Of a stretch of 64,000 bases of DNA, positions 55,478 through 63,988 are shown piece after piece (within the stretch, counting starts at the first letter, position 1; each line of letters begins with the position of its first letter). The DNA is from an uncultured bacterium (GTDB lineage: Bacteria; Armatimonadota; UBA5829), in contig CALJES010000012.1 of NCBI GenBank assembly GCA_938074205.1, positions 124,001 through 188,000 of the forward strand, given 5' to 3'. The notes beneath the pieces were generated by a model. It was not told where the DNA came from and did not search any database. It saw nothing but the letters and a program-made list of their open reading frames with translations. The translations under genes were made by a program, and so were the position numbers.

Positions 55478-56011
55478 GTGGATCTTGCTGAGGATCTGGC
55501 AAGCGAGGTTTTACAAGCCAGGGCCGACACGGTTTTGGTGGTAGGAGTCGGGGACGAAGAGCACGGGGACGACGGTGTCGGTCCGCTGGTGGTTCAGCTG
55601 GTTGAAAAAGCGGTCGGTCAAGATTCGAGTAGTTGTGCGTTCAAGACGCTGGATGCTGGCAGGGCACCGGAATTGGAAACTTGGCGAATAAGAGAATTAG
55701 ATCCTGATTTAGTGTTGTTCATCGATGCTGTGGATTTCGGTTGTGCTGCGGGGGATGTGGCGCTTCTAAAACCGGAGCAACTCAGGGCAAGCGGTTTTGA
55801 TACACACCGCGCACCCCTGCGGTTGACGATGCAATACGTGGAATCGGAGTTGGGGGCGAAATGCCGACTGATTGCCATACAGCCGAGGGACGTAAGGTTG
55901 GGTTCTGAAATGTGTGCCGAAGTTCGCTCTGCGGCAGAGAGTGTTGCTTCGTTGATCGCTGACATTTTTAAACTACAGGATTTGAAAACGCCTGATGGAA
56001 GTGAACTATGA
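55478..56011 (+). CDS. [NiFe] hydrogenase maturation protease (HycI/HyaD family)
   Basis: 177 residues, GTG 55478. Endopeptidase that trims the C-terminal tail of the large subunit after nickel insertion. Family signature GVGDEEHGDDGVGPLVV (residues 23-39), where GDDGVG and the nearby acidic residue contact nickel; a second Asp is in LFIDAVDFG and a His in THRAPL. Slightly longer than HycI. Overlaps the large-subunit gene (ATGA), whose 29-residue tail is its expected substrate. Confidence 0.92.
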   Translation: MDLAEDLASEVLQARADTVLVVGVGDEEHGDDGVGPLVVQLVEKAVGQDSSSCAFKTLDAGRAPELETWRIRELDPDLVLFIDAVDFGCAAGDVALLKPEQLRASGFDTHRAPLRLTMQYVESELGAKCRLIAIQPRDVRLGSEMCAEVRSAAESVASLIADIFKLQDLKTPDGSEL

Positions 56012-57696
56012 GTCCTGAGACTTTGCAGAAGAAATTCTTGAAAGGGCTAACTGAGCAATTCCCAGACATATTGGGAAAGCTTCGGGAGTACGTACCGGGT
56101 CAGCTTATAGCTGTTTTGTCGCGGGATGAACTGCCCAAGGTTACCAAGTACGCAGTCAATCAACTCGGTGCGCGATTTGTGATAACCGTCGCGACTGATC
56201 AAAGGGATAAAACGGGCGATTTCGGGATCAGTTATATCCTCGCCTTTGACGAGGAGAAGCAATTTCTTGTACTGCACTCGAACTTGCCCGCGGATGACCC
56301 CAGAATAGAGTCCGTTACCCCAGACGTGCCGGCAGCCAACTGGGCAGAGCGCGAGGCGTATGATATGGTGGGAATAGTTCCGGAAGGGCATCCTGATCCT
56401 AGACGGCTCGTCCTTCCGGACGATTTTCCGGCTGGTATTCATCCGCTTCGGAAGGAATACGAGTATAACACCCGATTTCCGAGCGAGCCACAGAACGCAC
56501 CACCGAGAATGCCTCCACCAGAAGGTTCTACTGTTGTTCCTCTTGGTCCGTTCTATCCTACACTTGAGGAGCCAGCTTACTTCAGGCTTTTCCTTGACGG
56601 CGAGCGTGTAGTGGGTTCGGACTACCGCGGATTCTACAACCATCGTGCGGTAGAAAAACTGGGGGACAGTGAGCTCAACTACAATCAGGTGCCGTTTGTT
56701 GCACAGCAGATATGTGGAATTTGCGGTCAGGTCCACTCGTGTGCGTACGTTGAAGCTGTTGAACGGGCTTGCGAGATAGAAACGCCAATGCGGGCGAAAT
56801 ATATTCGAACTATCCTGCTGGAACTCGAACGAATACACAGTCACCTGCTTTGGGTTGGACTAGCCGGCCACATAATCGCCTTCGACACGGTGCTAATGCA
56901 GCTCTGGCGCATCAGGGAACCCGTGATGTGGTTGATGGAACGGGTGACTGGCAACCGCAAGCATTATTCTTCAAACCTAGTGGGCGGTGTCCGGTTCGAT
57001 ATCACTCTTGAAGCTGCAGAAGATATCAGACGCGTGCTTGACAAAGTTGAAGAAGAGTTCAAGGCGGTCGTCGATGCGGTGTTGATCGATACGTCCTTGA
57101 TGGCGAGGTTGAAAGACGTAGGTATTCTCACTGAAGAGAATGCTCGCGCACTAGGAGCTGTCGGACCGACAGCGAGGGGTTCCAACGTAGCTATCGACTG
57201 CCGGGTAGATCATCCTTATGCAGCTTACGACCAGCTGGATGTGCAGAAACAGGTTCAAGACGGCTGTGACTGTTGGGCTAGAACGCTTGTACGGCTTTAC
57301 GAAGTTTTCGAGTCGATTCGATTGGTCCGCAAAGCTTTGGATCAGATGCCGGGTGGGCCAATAATGGCAAAGATCGATGGGTCGCTTCCGGCTGATAGGA
57401 TCGGTTTGTGCTCAGTAGAGGCGGCACGCGGCGAATCGCACCATTATGTTCGCACAGGTGATAACAACAGGCCGTACAGGTGGAGGTTGCGAGCGCCGAC
57501 TTATCCTAACCTCCAAGCTGTCGGCTGCATGATCCAAGGCGTGAACTTGGCAGACGTGCCCATCTGCATTGGAAGCTACGATCCGTGTTTCTCGTGCACT
57601 GAACGCGTGGAAACACTTGACGTGAATACAAACGAAATCCGCGTGTATACACGCGAAGAACTGCAAGAGCTTTCGAGGCGGAAGACGCTGGGGTGA
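56008..57696 (+). CDS. [NiFe] hydrogenase large subunit, NuoC-NuoD/HycE-type fusion
   Basis: 562 residues. Residues about 1-165 are a NuoC/HycE-N domain (ANWAEREAYDMVGIVPEGHP), the rest a NuoD/HycE catalytic subunit. All four Ni ligands are kept: C236 and C239 in QQICGICGQVHS, and C527 and C530 in YDPCFSCTERVET. This separates a true group 4 hydrogenase from complex I. Predicted processing after Arg533 would release 29 residues. The usual ER before CGIC is QQ. Overlaps the protease gene upstream; the ferredoxin gene follows after 4 bases. Hyp accessory genes needed for the Fe(CN)2CO site are not in the window. Confidence 0.95.
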   Translation: MSPETLQKKFLKGLTEQFPDILGKLREYVPGQLIAVLSRDELPKVTKYAVNQLGARFVITVATDQRDKTGDFGISYILAFDEEKQFLVLHSNLPADDPRIESVTPDVPAANWAEREAYDMVGIVPEGHPDPRRLVLPDDFPAGIHPLRKEYEYNTRFPSEPQNAPPRMPPPEGSTVVPLGPFYPTLEEPAYFRLFLDGERVVGSDYRGFYNHRAVEKLGDSELNYNQVPFVAQQICGICGQVHSCAYVEAVERACEIETPMRAKYIRTILLELERIHSHLLWVGLAGHIIAFDTVLMQLWRIREPVMWLMERVTGNRKHYSSNLVGGVRFDITLEAAEDIRRVLDKVEEEFKAVVDAVLIDTSLMARLKDVGILTEENARALGAVGPTARGSNVAIDCRVDHPYAAYDQLDVQKQVQDGCDCWARTLVRLYEVFESIRLVRKALDQMPGGPIMAKIDGSLPADRIGLCSVEAARGESHHYVRTGDNNRPYRWRLRAPTYPNLQAVGCMIQGVNLADVPICIGSYDPCFSCTERVETLDVNTNEIRVYTREELQELSRRKTLG

Positions 57697-57700
57697 GTTC

Positions 57701-58237
57701 ATGTTCAAGGCCAAGCTGAAAGAAGCTATCATCTGTTTCGGAGCCGGCCGGGTTACTCTGAAGTACCCGTTTGAGCCGTCTCCTGTACCGCCTAAGTTTC
57801 GTGGCAAGATAGAATTTGACGCGCGCAAATGTATTGCATGTGGGGGTTGTGCGAACGTGTGTCCTCCTCGGTGCATTGTGATTGAGGATATGGGTGAGGT
57901 TGCCAAGATTACGTTCAACCTCGACCGATGCATTCAGTGTGCACGGTGCTACGAAGTGTGCCCCGAGAAAGCAATTTGGCCCACAGACGAGTTCGAGACC
58001 GCCACACCAGACAAGTCTGATTTGACATCGGAGATGATAGTGTGGATGTCGAGTTGCCAGCGGTGTGGTCGCTGCTTCGAAACCGATAATGCGATCGACA
58101 AGTTTGAGAGCAAGCGGTGGCGCGGCCGAGGACCCGGAGAGGCTAACAAACACGGAATATTCCCGGTTAAACCGCCGATAGACTTTACGCTGCCAGGTTC
58201 GCTTGTTCGAGAGCCGGAGGGGGAACAGGTCCAATGA
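57701..58237 (+). CDS. NuoI/HycF-like ferredoxin subunit
   Basis: 178 residues, ATG 57701. Two [4Fe-4S] sites of the 8-Fe type: CIACGGCANVCPPRC and CIQCARCYEVCPEKA, as in the ferredoxin subunit that wires complex I and group 4 hydrogenases. A third Cys group, C119/C122/C125 (CQRCGRC), occurs in the C-terminal extension, followed by a basic Gly-rich stretch; most NuoI and HycF lack it. Overlaps the small-subunit gene by four bases. Confidence 0.93.
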   Translation: MFKAKLKEAIICFGAGRVTLKYPFEPSPVPPKFRGKIEFDARKCIACGGCANVCPPRCIVIEDMGEVAKITFNLDRCIQCARCYEVCPEKAIWPTDEFETATPDKSDLTSEMIVWMSSCQRCGRCFETDNAIDKFESKRWRGRGPGEANKHGIFPVKPPIDFTLPGSLVREPEGEQVQ

Positions 58238-58752
58238 TATCCGATCTGTGCAAGAAGATGCTCAGCAAGTCGCTGTGGCTATTTCACACCAACTGCGGTG
58301 CTTGCAATGGGTGTGATATAGAGGTTATCGACGTTCTCACACCATACTACGACGTTGAACGATTTGGGATGAAGCTGGTTGGCAGTCCTAGGCACGCAGA
58401 TGCATTGGTGATTACCGGTTCTGTTTCGCGCCAAGTTGCTCCGGCCTTGAAGAGGCTATACGAGGCAACGCCAGATCCTAAAGTTGTAATTGCTGTTGGC
58501 ACTTGTGCAGTCGGCGGCAATATTTGGTTCGATACCTACAACATACTCGGCGGCGCTGATAAGGTGGTGCCAGTAACTGTGTACATACCCGGTTGTCCCC
58601 CGAGACCAGAGGCGATTATATACGGCGCAGCCTTGGCTCTCGGAATGGTCCCGAAGAAAGTGAAACCACAGCGCGAACAGCACGTTCCTCGGGGCTTCGA
58701 TCTCGATGCTTATATAGCAAGGTGGCAGGACACACCGGTTGTGACCCGCTAA
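58234..58752 (+). CDS. NuoB/HycG-like hydrogenase small subunit
   Basis: 172 residues. Carries the single proximal [4Fe-4S] cluster next to the Ni-Fe site: C24 and C27 in CGACNGCDIEV, C91 in VGTCAVGG, C121 in IPGCPPRPEAI. Length and motifs fit group 4 hydrogenases, the CNGCDIEV form matching HycG/EchC rather than complex I, which has CC. It ends the peripheral-arm genes; the membrane genes begin 137 bases later. Confidence 0.94.
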   Translation: MISDLCKKMLSKSLWLFHTNCGACNGCDIEVIDVLTPYYDVERFGMKLVGSPRHADALVITGSVSRQVAPALKRLYEATPDPKVVIAVGTCAVGGNIWFDTYNILGGADKVVPVTVYIPGCPPRPEAIIYGAALALGMVPKKVKPQREQHVPRGFDLDAYIARWQDTPVVTR

Positions 58753-58778
58753 ACATGTTCGGTCGGAAATCATCATTA

Positions 58779-58795
58779 TGCGGACTGATTCCGCA
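58779..58795 (+). other. Hairpin after the small-subunit gene
   Basis: TGCGGA (58779-58784), loop CTGAT, TCCGCA (58790-58795), followed by AGAATTTT. The short stem and broken T run make it at best a weak terminator. Confidence 0.4.
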
Positions 58796-58803
58796 AGAAT
58801 TTT

Positions 58804-58846
58804 GCGCGGGGACTAGTATTGTTTATCGTCTTGCAATCCCCTGCGC
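58804..58846 (+). other. Larger stem-loop before the first antiporter-like gene
   Basis: GCGC-GGGGA (58804-58812) pairs with TCCCC-T-GCGC (58837-58846), leaving one bulged T and a 24-base loop. With the preceding hairpin it fills most of the 137-base gap between peripheral-arm and membrane-arm genes, the longest gap inside the operon. Confidence 0.4.
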
Positions 58847-58889
58847 AGCATATTCAGCTTGATCAGTATTCAGGAGGAGATCGCGGATT

Positions 58890-60338
58890 ATGCACGCGAT
58901 GGTAGCTGCCGTAATAGGTGTTCCGATCGCAGGCGCAGTGTTGTGCCTTGCTGTTCGGGACAAGGCCTCGAAATACATAGCCGTGCTTGCGACGGCCGTT
59001 GCAGCTGCGTATGCGTCTGCTATCGCAGCAGCGCAGTCAAAGGTAACAGTTGTATTCGGCGGGTTGCCTTGGTTGGGCGAAGGCGCCGCGAAGGCTCTTT
59101 TTGGCTATCAGGTTGATCCGCTGGCTTCGATAATGCTGTTAGCTGCAACCATTATTGGACTAGTTACAGCCATCTACTCATTCGGCTACGTTTCTGTGGG
59201 AAACCGCGAACACAGCACTAGTTCGGGCCAAGCACGCTACTTCTTCTGGTTAATGCTCTTCGTAGCGTCAATGTGTGGGATTGCGCTATCTCCGAACCTC
59301 TTGCAGCTCCTCATTTTCTGGGAAATGACAACATTATGCTCCTGGGCGCTCATTTCTTTTTATGACAACGAAGAAAGCCTTAAAGCCGGAATGAAAGCCC
59401 TGATTATGACCTCGTTTGGGGGATTGTTTTTTATCGGCGGACTCGTTTGGGTGTTCAGCGCAACAAAGTCTATGGGGTTTGATGCTCTCGCTTTGATGAC
59501 GCCAACTGCTCGAGCATGGGCATTCGTGCTGTTTCTGATAGCGGCGTGGGCAAAGAGTGCTCAGCTACCATTCCACACGTGGTTGCCGGATGCTATGGCG
59601 GCTCCGACTCCGATAAGTGCTTACCTACACGCTGCATCAATGGTGAAGGCCGGCGTATTTCTGGTTGCGCGGCTTCTGCTCGCAGGTTGGCATTTGCCCT
59701 ACGATGCAGCGTTGCTTCTAGTAGTCGCGGCTTTAGTAACAATGTTCTCCGCGTTATATTTCTACTTCTTCCAGAGCGATGCGAAAAGGCTACTGGCCTT
59801 TTCGACGATAGCACAGCTGGGATACATAATGCTCGGACTTGGAATCGGAAGTATGGGTGCAGACCTTGCGACCCGTGGTGCAGTATTGCACATTCTAATG
59901 CACGCCTTCGCTAAAACTTTGCTCTTTTTGAGTATTGGAGTTGTAGCATATACCCAAGGAACGAGGGAACTAACCAAACTTTCCGGCTTGGCAGCAAAGG
60001 CACCCGTGGCAGCATTCGGATTTTTTGTGGGTGCATTCGCACTTTCGGGAGTGCCGCCTTTGCCGTGTTTCTGGAGCAAACTTTACATGTTGTCCGGCGC
60101 CCTGCAACTGAAAGGATCATTCGGACCTGTTATACTCGTTCTGGTAATGCTTGAAAGCCTTGCAACTTTCGGTTGGTTTTTGTATGTAGGCCAGAGGATC
60201 TTCTATGGCAAACCTGCCAACGAGGACCCGTGCGGTATACCGCTAAGCATGAACGCGATTTTGATAGCTCTCATATTGGCAACAATTCTGGTGCCAATCG
60301 CGGGGATTCCAATAGCTGCACAGATAGTCGGTCTGTGA
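58890..60338 (+). CDS. NuoL/HyfD-like antiporter-type membrane subunit
   Basis: 482 residues, ATG 58890 behind GGAGGAG. About 13-14 membrane helices, of the family of Na+/H+ antiporter-like subunits in complex I and group 4 hydrogenases. Charged residues of the ion path are visible: Glu145 in WEMTTLCSW, Lys222 in AWAKSAQLPFHTWLPDAM, Lys in LHAASMVKAG, and a later Lys in FAKTLLFLS. It lacks the long C-terminal lateral helix of NuoL. A short insertion, REHSTSSGQARYF, lies between two early helices. Confidence 0.93.
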   Translation: MHAMVAAVIGVPIAGAVLCLAVRDKASKYIAVLATAVAAAYASAIAAAQSKVTVVFGGLPWLGEGAAKALFGYQVDPLASIMLLAATIIGLVTAIYSFGYVSVGNREHSTSSGQARYFFWLMLFVASMCGIALSPNLLQLLIFWEMTTLCSWALISFYDNEESLKAGMKALIMTSFGGLFFIGGLVWVFSATKSMGFDALALMTPTARAWAFVLFLIAAWAKSAQLPFHTWLPDAMAAPTPISAYLHAASMVKAGVFLVARLLLAGWHLPYDAALLLVVAALVTMFSALYFYFFQSDAKRLLAFSTIAQLGYIMLGLGIGSMGADLATRGAVLHILMHAFAKTLLFLSIGVVAYTQGTRELTKLSGLAAKAPVAAFGFFVGAFALSGVPPLPCFWSKLYMLSGALQLKGSFGPVILVLVMLESLATFGWFLYVGQRIFYGKPANEDPCGIPLSMNAILIALILATILVPIAGIPIAAQIVGL

Positions 60339-60374
60339 TCATTTTGAAAAGCTGTGGAGCAAGAGGAGTGACTT

Positions 60375-62372
60375 ATGTTCCAAAGCAACGTTGAAATAAC
60401 TTTCTTGGTGCTCGTTGTGGGAGCATTGATTTCAGGGATGTCTAGATCCTGGCGAACAGCGGGATGGGTAGCTGCGGTATTTGTGGGTGCAGCTACTGTC
60501 TTGTGCTGGATAGACGTAGTCAATGTGCTTGTTGGCTCAAAGACTATACACCACACTATTCTTCACCTGCCGCTGTTTGGAACGTCCCTTGCAGTGGACT
60601 TGGACCCCCTAGGGGCAGGATTTCTCTTGCTCACGATCGCAATAACTTTTCTTGCCACCATATATTCAATCGGCTACATGGGTGGGGAAGTAACTGAGAA
60701 GCCATTGCGCTTCTACACACCGCTACTACTTTTTGCGGCAGGGATGATCGGGGTAGTAAGCGTACAGGATTGGCTAGCATTCTTTTTATTCTGGGAACTA
60801 ATGACTCTGGCCTCATACGTTCTCGTAGTTTTCAATCGCGAGGACCCAGTCGTTCAGCGGGCAGGCCTCAAATACTTTATAATGACCCACGTAGCCTCAG
60901 CGGGACTGTTGATTGCAGCTCTTGTTTTGTGGCTCAAGACAGGTTCATTCTCCTTTGGGGAGCAAGCCACCGCGCTAAAAAGTTCGACGGATTGGCTTAG
61001 GAATACGCTTCTTGCTCTTTACTTTCTGGCATTCGCTACAAAATCAGGTGTGTTTCCATTTGGCGATTGGCTTCCAGACGCGTATCCTGCGGCGCCATCG
61101 GGTGTCTCCGCTATACTCTCGGGCGTAGCAGGAAAGCTGGGGGCGTACGGAGTCCTGCGTGTGTTTTGGCAAATGATGGGCGACAGCCTGACGCGTGCGG
61201 AGCTTATGACCTGGGGTGTCGTTATAGCCGTGTTCGGCACAGTTTCGGCATTCGTCGGCGGCGTTACGGCTATGCGTGAGAACGACTTTAAACGCCAGCT
61301 GGCGTTTTCCAGTATTGGTCAGACCGGTTACATATATTTGGCACTTGGCATAGGTATAGCGTTGCTTAGGTCTGAAAGGCTTGAGCCGATAGCACAGCTT
61401 GCACTACTAGGCGCGGGATTCCATATCCTAAATGATGCAGTTTATAAGTCGCTGCTCTTTATGAGCGCCGGATCAGTTTTGTATTCCACTGGAACACGTG
61501 ATCTGAACAAGGTCGGGGGGCTTGCGGCTGTCATGCCCTGGGCTGCTGCAGCTGCTTTTGTGGGGGTCCTAAGCCTCTCAGGATTACCGCCGACCAACGG
61601 CTTCGCATCCAAGTGGGTTATCTACCAATCTTCTATATCTGCGGGATTGGAATTTGCCCCATTCCTTATAATGGCGATAGTAGCTTTCTTTGCCGGTTTG
61701 AGCACCTTCGCATACTCACTCAAATTCTTCTATGGAACGGCTTTCCTTGGTACACCGTCGGCTGAGCGCGAGCCGAAACGCTTACCGCGAACCATGACCA
61801 TTGCACAGGTAGTGCTGGCGGCAATATGTGTAATAGTGGGAATGGTCCCGGCTACTGCTGTTAAGCTTGTATCTTCTGCGTTTCAGCTGGACAATCATGC
61901 GCTTTACAGAATCAGTTCATACGGAGCACTGTCCACTCAGCCCCATATACATCCTTTGGCAGCATATTGGAACCCAGTTGGGCTTGCGATTGCCCTGGGG
62001 GTTTGTGTTCTGTTTGCAGAATTTATTAGGACGGTAGGCAGGCCTGGCAAGCGCGAGGTTCCAAATTGGTATTGTGGAGAAGAGCATGTGGAACACGAAG
62101 TTCGGTTCCGAGCTCAAGACTTCTATTCAGCTTTCAACGAGATCTTTGCTAAGGTCTATCCGCGACTGCCTGCACCAAGATTACCCGGCGTAAAGAAGCT
62201 CAGGTCAGTATTGGATTTTGATGAGTGGCTGTATCAGCCGATAACCGCATCGGGTAGGCGCATTATAACTAAAATAAGTCGTTCCCATGCTGGTGTACCG
62301 CAGCTCTACATAATTTGGCAAATTGCTGGTATGGGAATAGTCTTGGCCATTCTACTTTTCACAATTAGGTAG
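60375..62372 (+). CDS. HyfB-like antiporter-type membrane subunit
   Basis: 665 residues, ATG 60375 behind AGAGGAG. Second, larger antiporter-like subunit with about 14-16 helices: Glu near 141 in FWELMTLASY, Lys in AFATKSGVFPFGDWLPDAYP, and YKSLLFMSAGSVLYSTGTRD. The C-terminal cytoplasmic segment (NWYCGEEHVEHEVRFRAQDF) is typical of HyfB/HycC and links to the HyfC-like subunit next. Two antiporter-type subunits suggest more than one ion-translocating channel in the complex. Confidence 0.93.
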   Translation: MFQSNVEITFLVLVVGALISGMSRSWRTAGWVAAVFVGAATVLCWIDVVNVLVGSKTIHHTILHLPLFGTSLAVDLDPLGAGFLLLTIAITFLATIYSIGYMGGEVTEKPLRFYTPLLLFAAGMIGVVSVQDWLAFFLFWELMTLASYVLVVFNREDPVVQRAGLKYFIMTHVASAGLLIAALVLWLKTGSFSFGEQATALKSSTDWLRNTLLALYFLAFATKSGVFPFGDWLPDAYPAAPSGVSAILSGVAGKLGAYGVLRVFWQMMGDSLTRAELMTWGVVIAVFGTVSAFVGGVTAMRENDFKRQLAFSSIGQTGYIYLALGIGIALLRSERLEPIAQLALLGAGFHILNDAVYKSLLFMSAGSVLYSTGTRDLNKVGGLAAVMPWAAAAAFVGVLSLSGLPPTNGFASKWVIYQSSISAGLEFAPFLIMAIVAFFAGLSTFAYSLKFFYGTAFLGTPSAEREPKRLPRTMTIAQVVLAAICVIVGMVPATAVKLVSSAFQLDNHALYRISSYGALSTQPHIHPLAAYWNPVGLAIALGVCVLFAEFIRTVGRPGKREVPNWYCGEEHVEHEVRFRAQDFYSAFNEIFAKVYPRLPAPRLPGVKKLRSVLDFDEWLYQPITASGRRIITKISRSHAGVPQLYIIWQIAGMGIVLAILLFTIR

Positions 62373-62383
62373 GGAGGACGCTG

Positions 62384-63286
62384 ATGTCTGCGGCGATTCC
62401 GATCATAGTAAATGGGGCCATAGTTCTGTTACTGGCTCCCCTGTATGAGGGTGTTGTGCGTAAAATTAGGGCGATTGTACATTCTCGTCAGGGTCCACCC
62501 GTTACTCAGGTCTACAGAGACATTTTGAAGCTACTAGGCAAAGAAGACTTGCGTTGCACGCGCAATGTGCTATTCCGTTATGGACCAGCGGTGGCGTTTG
62601 GCTCTTTTCTGGTGGCGGCCCTTTTGACACCAATGGGCGTACGGCCTGGCACGGGGCTGGGCGGTGACGTAATCACCTGGATTTACTTTCAGGTTCTAGG
62701 GGCTGCTGTGATTAGCCTTATGGCCGTCTCTTCTGGCAATCCATTCTCGGAAGTTGGTAGCGCCAGAGAGATGATGTTGCTGCTGTCGGTAGAGCCAGTT
62801 ATTGTAGCTAGTCTTATCGCTGCGGCGGTAAAGAGTAATTCGCTGGGGCTAATTGATATGGTCGATTATAATCTAGCGACCGGCCCGACAGTGTCGTTAA
62901 TATGCGGCGGGCTAGCGGTTTTTCTAGCACTGCAATTGATGCTCGGAAGGATTCCCTTCGATATCGCCGAGGCCGAAACGGAAATTGTTGAAGGTCCGTT
63001 GATGGAGCAGAGTGGGCCAAATCTGGCGCTTCTCAAGATGGCTTTGCTTATAAGGCAGATGACGTATTGTTTTATGCTTGTCCAGGTGTTTGCGCCGTGG
63101 CCGAAGATTGAACCTTGGCCACTTGCAGTCATTGTGGCGTCCATCAAGGTTCTTGTCCTATTTGTCTTAGCTGGAGTAGTCGAAGCAGTAATGCCGAGGG
63201 TGCGTATAGATCACGCGCTGAACTATATGGCCAGGGTATTGTTTGTGGCGCTTGCATCACTTGCGTTCGCTGCTATTGGAGTGTGA
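62384..63286 (+). CDS. NuoH/HyfC-like membrane subunit
   Basis: 300 residues, ATG 62384 behind GGGAGG, 11 bases after the previous gene. About 8 membrane helices; it docks the peripheral arm to the membrane arm and forms the quinone-like cavity region in complex I. Motifs: RKIRAIVHSRQGPPVTQVYR, DILKLLGKEDL, GNPFSEVGSAREMMLLLSVE, and the acidic loop PFDIAEAETEIVEGPLMEQS. All fit HyfC/HycD/EchB. Confidence 0.95.
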   Translation: MSAAIPIIVNGAIVLLLAPLYEGVVRKIRAIVHSRQGPPVTQVYRDILKLLGKEDLRCTRNVLFRYGPAVAFGSFLVAALLTPMGVRPGTGLGGDVITWIYFQVLGAAVISLMAVSSGNPFSEVGSAREMMLLLSVEPVIVASLIAAAVKSNSLGLIDMVDYNLATGPTVSLICGGLAVFLALQLMLGRIPFDIAEAETEIVEGPLMEQSGPNLALLKMALLIRQMTYCFMLVQVFAPWPKIEPWPLAVIVASIKVLVLFVLAGVVEAVMPRVRIDHALNYMARVLFVALASLAFAAIGV

Positions 63287-63290
63287 GAGC

Positions 63291-63977
63291 ATGACAGAAA
63301 TAAGCCCCAAACTTGTTCACACGCTGAGCCTGATTATGGTTTTGACAAGTTTCGCGGCGGTCGAGGCGCGGAACTTGCGCCATGCTACAGTGGCATATCT
63401 TTGCCAAGCTTTGCTAATTTGTGGTCTTCTGGCTGTGTATTCTATTGAAAATACCGCTCTCCTTTACTGGGCTGTGACGGCACTTGTAACGAAAGCCGTG
63501 TTGGTGCCGGCATTCCTCTGGCGCTCAACTGAAGGTGTTCCCAACGAGAGTCGCTCGCTTATAGGTTTCGGTACATCCAGCATCGTCGCGATATTGGTTC
63601 TGGCCTTGATGTACGTATTCACGCATGCCCACGCCAGGTTTTTCGTTCAGAGTGGTACGTATCAGGCCGCAACTCCAAGCACATTGCTTTCCATAGCTGA
63701 AACAAACTTAGCAGTGGCGTTTACGGTTTTCGTATTGGGTCTTTATGCGATCCTCACACGTCGAGATGCTATAAAGACTGTTATCGGATTATGTTTGCTG
63801 GAAAACGGCGTCCATCTGAGTCTGGTGAGCCTAGCACCAACAATAAGGGAGACTGCCCTGGCGGGGATATCAACGGAGGTAGTAGTAACGGTATGGTTAC
63901 TGCTTTACATAATAGGTGGTATCAGAGACAAATTCGGCACTACCGACACATCCAAGCTGTCAGAACTGCACTGGTAG
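63291..63977 (+). CDS. HyfE-like membrane subunit (NuoK-related)
   Basis: 228 residues from ATG 63291; the longer open frame overlaps the HyfC-like gene. About 7 helices. The C-terminal half has the NuoK-like core: LYAILTRRDAIKTVIGLCLL, ENGVHLSLVSLAP and the ending GGIRDKFGTTDTSKL. HyfE of hydrogenase 4 has the same length and order, next to hyfC in related operons. Confidence 0.9.
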   Translation: MTEISPKLVHTLSLIMVLTSFAAVEARNLRHATVAYLCQALLICGLLAVYSIENTALLYWAVTALVTKAVLVPAFLWRSTEGVPNESRSLIGFGTSSIVAILVLALMYVFTHAHARFFVQSGTYQAATPSTLLSIAETNLAVAFTVFVLGLYAILTRRDAIKTVIGLCLLENGVHLSLVSLAPTIRETALAGISTEVVVTVWLLLYIIGGIRDKFGTTDTSKLSELHW

Positions 63978-63988
63978 GAGAGTAGAAC

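Noticed and set aside
59205-59240. STSSGQA peptide in the NuoL-like subunit, like the translation of a dispersed palindromic repeat seen in many environmental genomes
   Set aside because: The codons here differ at most positions from the repeat that encodes that peptide, and no second copy occurs in the window; coincidence is as likely.
56008-63977. Reading the operon as respiratory complex I
   Set aside because: All four Ni-binding cysteines and a maturation protease are present, and there is no NuoE/F or NuoJ-like gene, so it is a hydrogenase.
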